In this document: in pieces, positions 55,201-55,902 of the stretch
How positions within the stretch are numbered: the stretch's first letter is position 1
Layout: each line of letters starts with the position of its first letter
NCBI GenBank assembly: GCA_905235225.1
Contig: CAJOKE010000006.1
Coordinates: forward strand, 1 to 55,902
Length of the DNA stretch: 55,902 bases
Reading direction: 5' to 3'
From: Paludibacteraceae bacterium
Lineage (GTDB): Bacteria > Bacteroidota > Bacteroidia > Bacteroidales > Paludibacteraceae
The notes under the pieces: generated by a model
Database searches by the model: none
The model's input: only the letters and a program-made list of their open reading frames with translations
Told to the model about the DNA's origin: nothing
Program-made: the position numbers and the translations under genes

Positions 55201-55605
55201 ATGAAAAAAGTATTTTATTATTTTGCAAGCGTGGTGTTATTATCCTTGACTTGCATGTTGTGTGCAGATAATAATGCACAGGTGATCCGATTAATTGAAG
55301 TTGATGAATCTTACAATGAGGAAGTGGGAGGATATGTTCCAAGAGATGGCACAGATCCTAATCCTATAACCCCACCTAACCCCAATTCATTCTATGCCAT
55401 CATTAACGGTCATGTGCTGTCTGTGGCGGCACCAAACGGACCGTTGCAGTCACGGTTAATAGTCAATAAGGTTGATGGAACGCCGGTTGTTAATTTCCCG
55501 TTCCGCCGCACGGCCACGGTGAACCTTTCCGACACCGGCGACTACACCCTCACCATCAAAACCGGCAACCGCACCTTCCAAGGTATTTTCACAGTAACGG
55601 ATTAA
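55201..55605 (+). CDS. Small secreted protein (DUF3244-like)
   Basis: The 134-residue protein has a signal peptide (MKKVFYYFASVVLLSLTCMLCADNNA), a proline-rich linker (DPNPITPPNPN) and a short immunoglobulin-like beta domain ending GDYTLTIKTGNRTFQGIFTVTD. Similar small proteins in Bacteroidales carry the DUF3244 label. The ATG at 55201 precedes the signal peptide. The first half is AT-rich and the domain is GC-rich, as if a domain cassette had been exchanged. It follows the TPR/HTH gene with its own promoter. Confidence 0.6.
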   Translation: MKKVFYYFASVVLLSLTCMLCADNNAQVIRLIEVDESYNEEVGGYVPRDGTDPNPITPPNPNSFYAIINGHVLSVAAPNGPLQSRLIVNKVDGTPVVNFPFRRTATVNLSDTGDYTLTIKTGNRTFQGIFTVTD

Positions 55606-55615
55606 CAATACGATT

Positions 55616-55902
55616 ATGACGAAGATTTTATATAGATTTCTTCTATATATTCTAATGTTTGTACCCATGCAATTAGAAGCACAATGTCTAACTGAAAGGA
55701 AACATTTACCATTATGTGGAGATAGTTTAGTAGCCAATAAACTAACAGGTGTTCCTTTTTTAATTGAAACGAGTGATAGCATATGGGATTTTTCGAACTT
55801 ATGTATTGATAGTGCTGAAATTATCACTATGGAATATTCCCCGGTTGTCAAGGATTCAGCTTTTATTGCCCTTCACAGAGAAGGTACCAATTTTACTTAT
55901 CA
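55616..55902 (+). CDS. Secreted protein, N-terminal part, cut by window end
   Basis: An open frame of 95 codons starts at ATG 55616 and runs to the window end without a stop. It has a hydrophobic N-terminus like a signal peptide (ILYRFLLYILMFVP) and then LPLCGDSLVANKL, SIWDFSNLCIDSAE. The GDSLV... WDFS pattern resembles the N-terminal part of some large Bacteroidales surface proteins related to RHS-repeat proteins, a weak impression from memory. It starts 10 bp after the small secreted protein gene and is probably co-transcribed. Confidence 0.5.
   Translation, partial: MTKILYRFLLYILMFVPMQLEAQCLTERKHLPLCGDSLVANKLTGVPFLIETSDSIWDFSNLCIDSAEIITMEYSPVVKDSAFIALHREGTNFTY

Overview
The window looks like a chromosomal segment of a member of the Bacteroidota, most likely order Bacteroidales. 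The evidence is a RagA/SusC-RagB/SusD outer-membrane pair, DUF5686 and DUF3467 proteins, a short-LID adenylate kinase next to obgE, an M49 dipeptidyl-peptidase III lipoprotein, mreBCD-mrdA-rodA, and promoters of the phylum's TAnnTTTG (-7) type in front of almost every transcription unit, with no Shine-Dalgarno signals. I cannot name a genus from the sequence alone.

Layout. Positions 1-1.9 kb are almost gene-free: short hairpins, small coding remnants and the 3' end of a group II intron (maturase tail plus domains V/VI, minus strand). From 1.9 to 5.4 kb there is an inner-membrane helix-hairpin-helix (HhH) protein, a flippase-like membrane protein and an HhH/beta-barrel protein. From 5.5 to 9.4 kb there are a DUF1846 protein, a Na/Pi cotransporter and an HdeD-like protein (minus), and at 9.7 kb queH (plus). 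From 10.4 to 15.3 kb a minus-strand rhomboid-SusC-SusD unit. From 15.5 to 19.4 kb HU, adk, obgE and a ClC channel (plus). From 19.4 to 22.5 kb a tightly packed minus-strand unit, tsaC-like, sugar transferase, radical SAM protein and a 55-residue xseB. From 22.8 to 29.2 kb pckA with an unusual tail, a 1176-residue secreted protein and a sirtuin (plus). From 29.3 to 36.4 kb DPP III, DUF5686, rfbC and gpmI (minus). From 36.7 to 39.8 kb a nucleoside phosphorylase, DUF3467, a GT2 glycosyltransferase and an apparently catalytically dead SGNH protein (minus). From 39.9 to 45.7 kb the elongasome operon mreB-mreC-mreD-mrdA-rodA-yraN, then tRNA-Asn. From 46.1 to 55.9 kb, plus strand: PfkB kinase, PlsC acyltransferase, tRNA-Cys, sufB, dacB, birA, a CotH lipoprotein, a TPR/HTH membrane regulator, a small secreted protein and a secreted protein cut by the window end.

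Most of this is housekeeping: cell-wall elongation, translation and ribosome GTPases, tRNA modification (QueH, TsaC-like), Fe-S assembly and carbon metabolism. The unexplained signal is intergenic. Two families of dispersed elements carry tandem units spaced exactly 11 nt apart. Family A (CGTAA-type) has two 146-bp copies, about 97% identical and 11.8 kb apart, each with its own -7 promoter, and one decayed copy in the queH leader. Family B (GCGAACG-type) has three 46-bp copies at 1.7, 29.2 and 48.2 kb. The two unit types resemble each other. 11 is not a multiple of 3, so the arrays are not coding; one DNA or A-form RNA helical turn per unit suggests a binding array. A compact promoter-terminator cassette (minus, near 22.5-22.6 kb) looks like a small RNA or leader-peptide gene.
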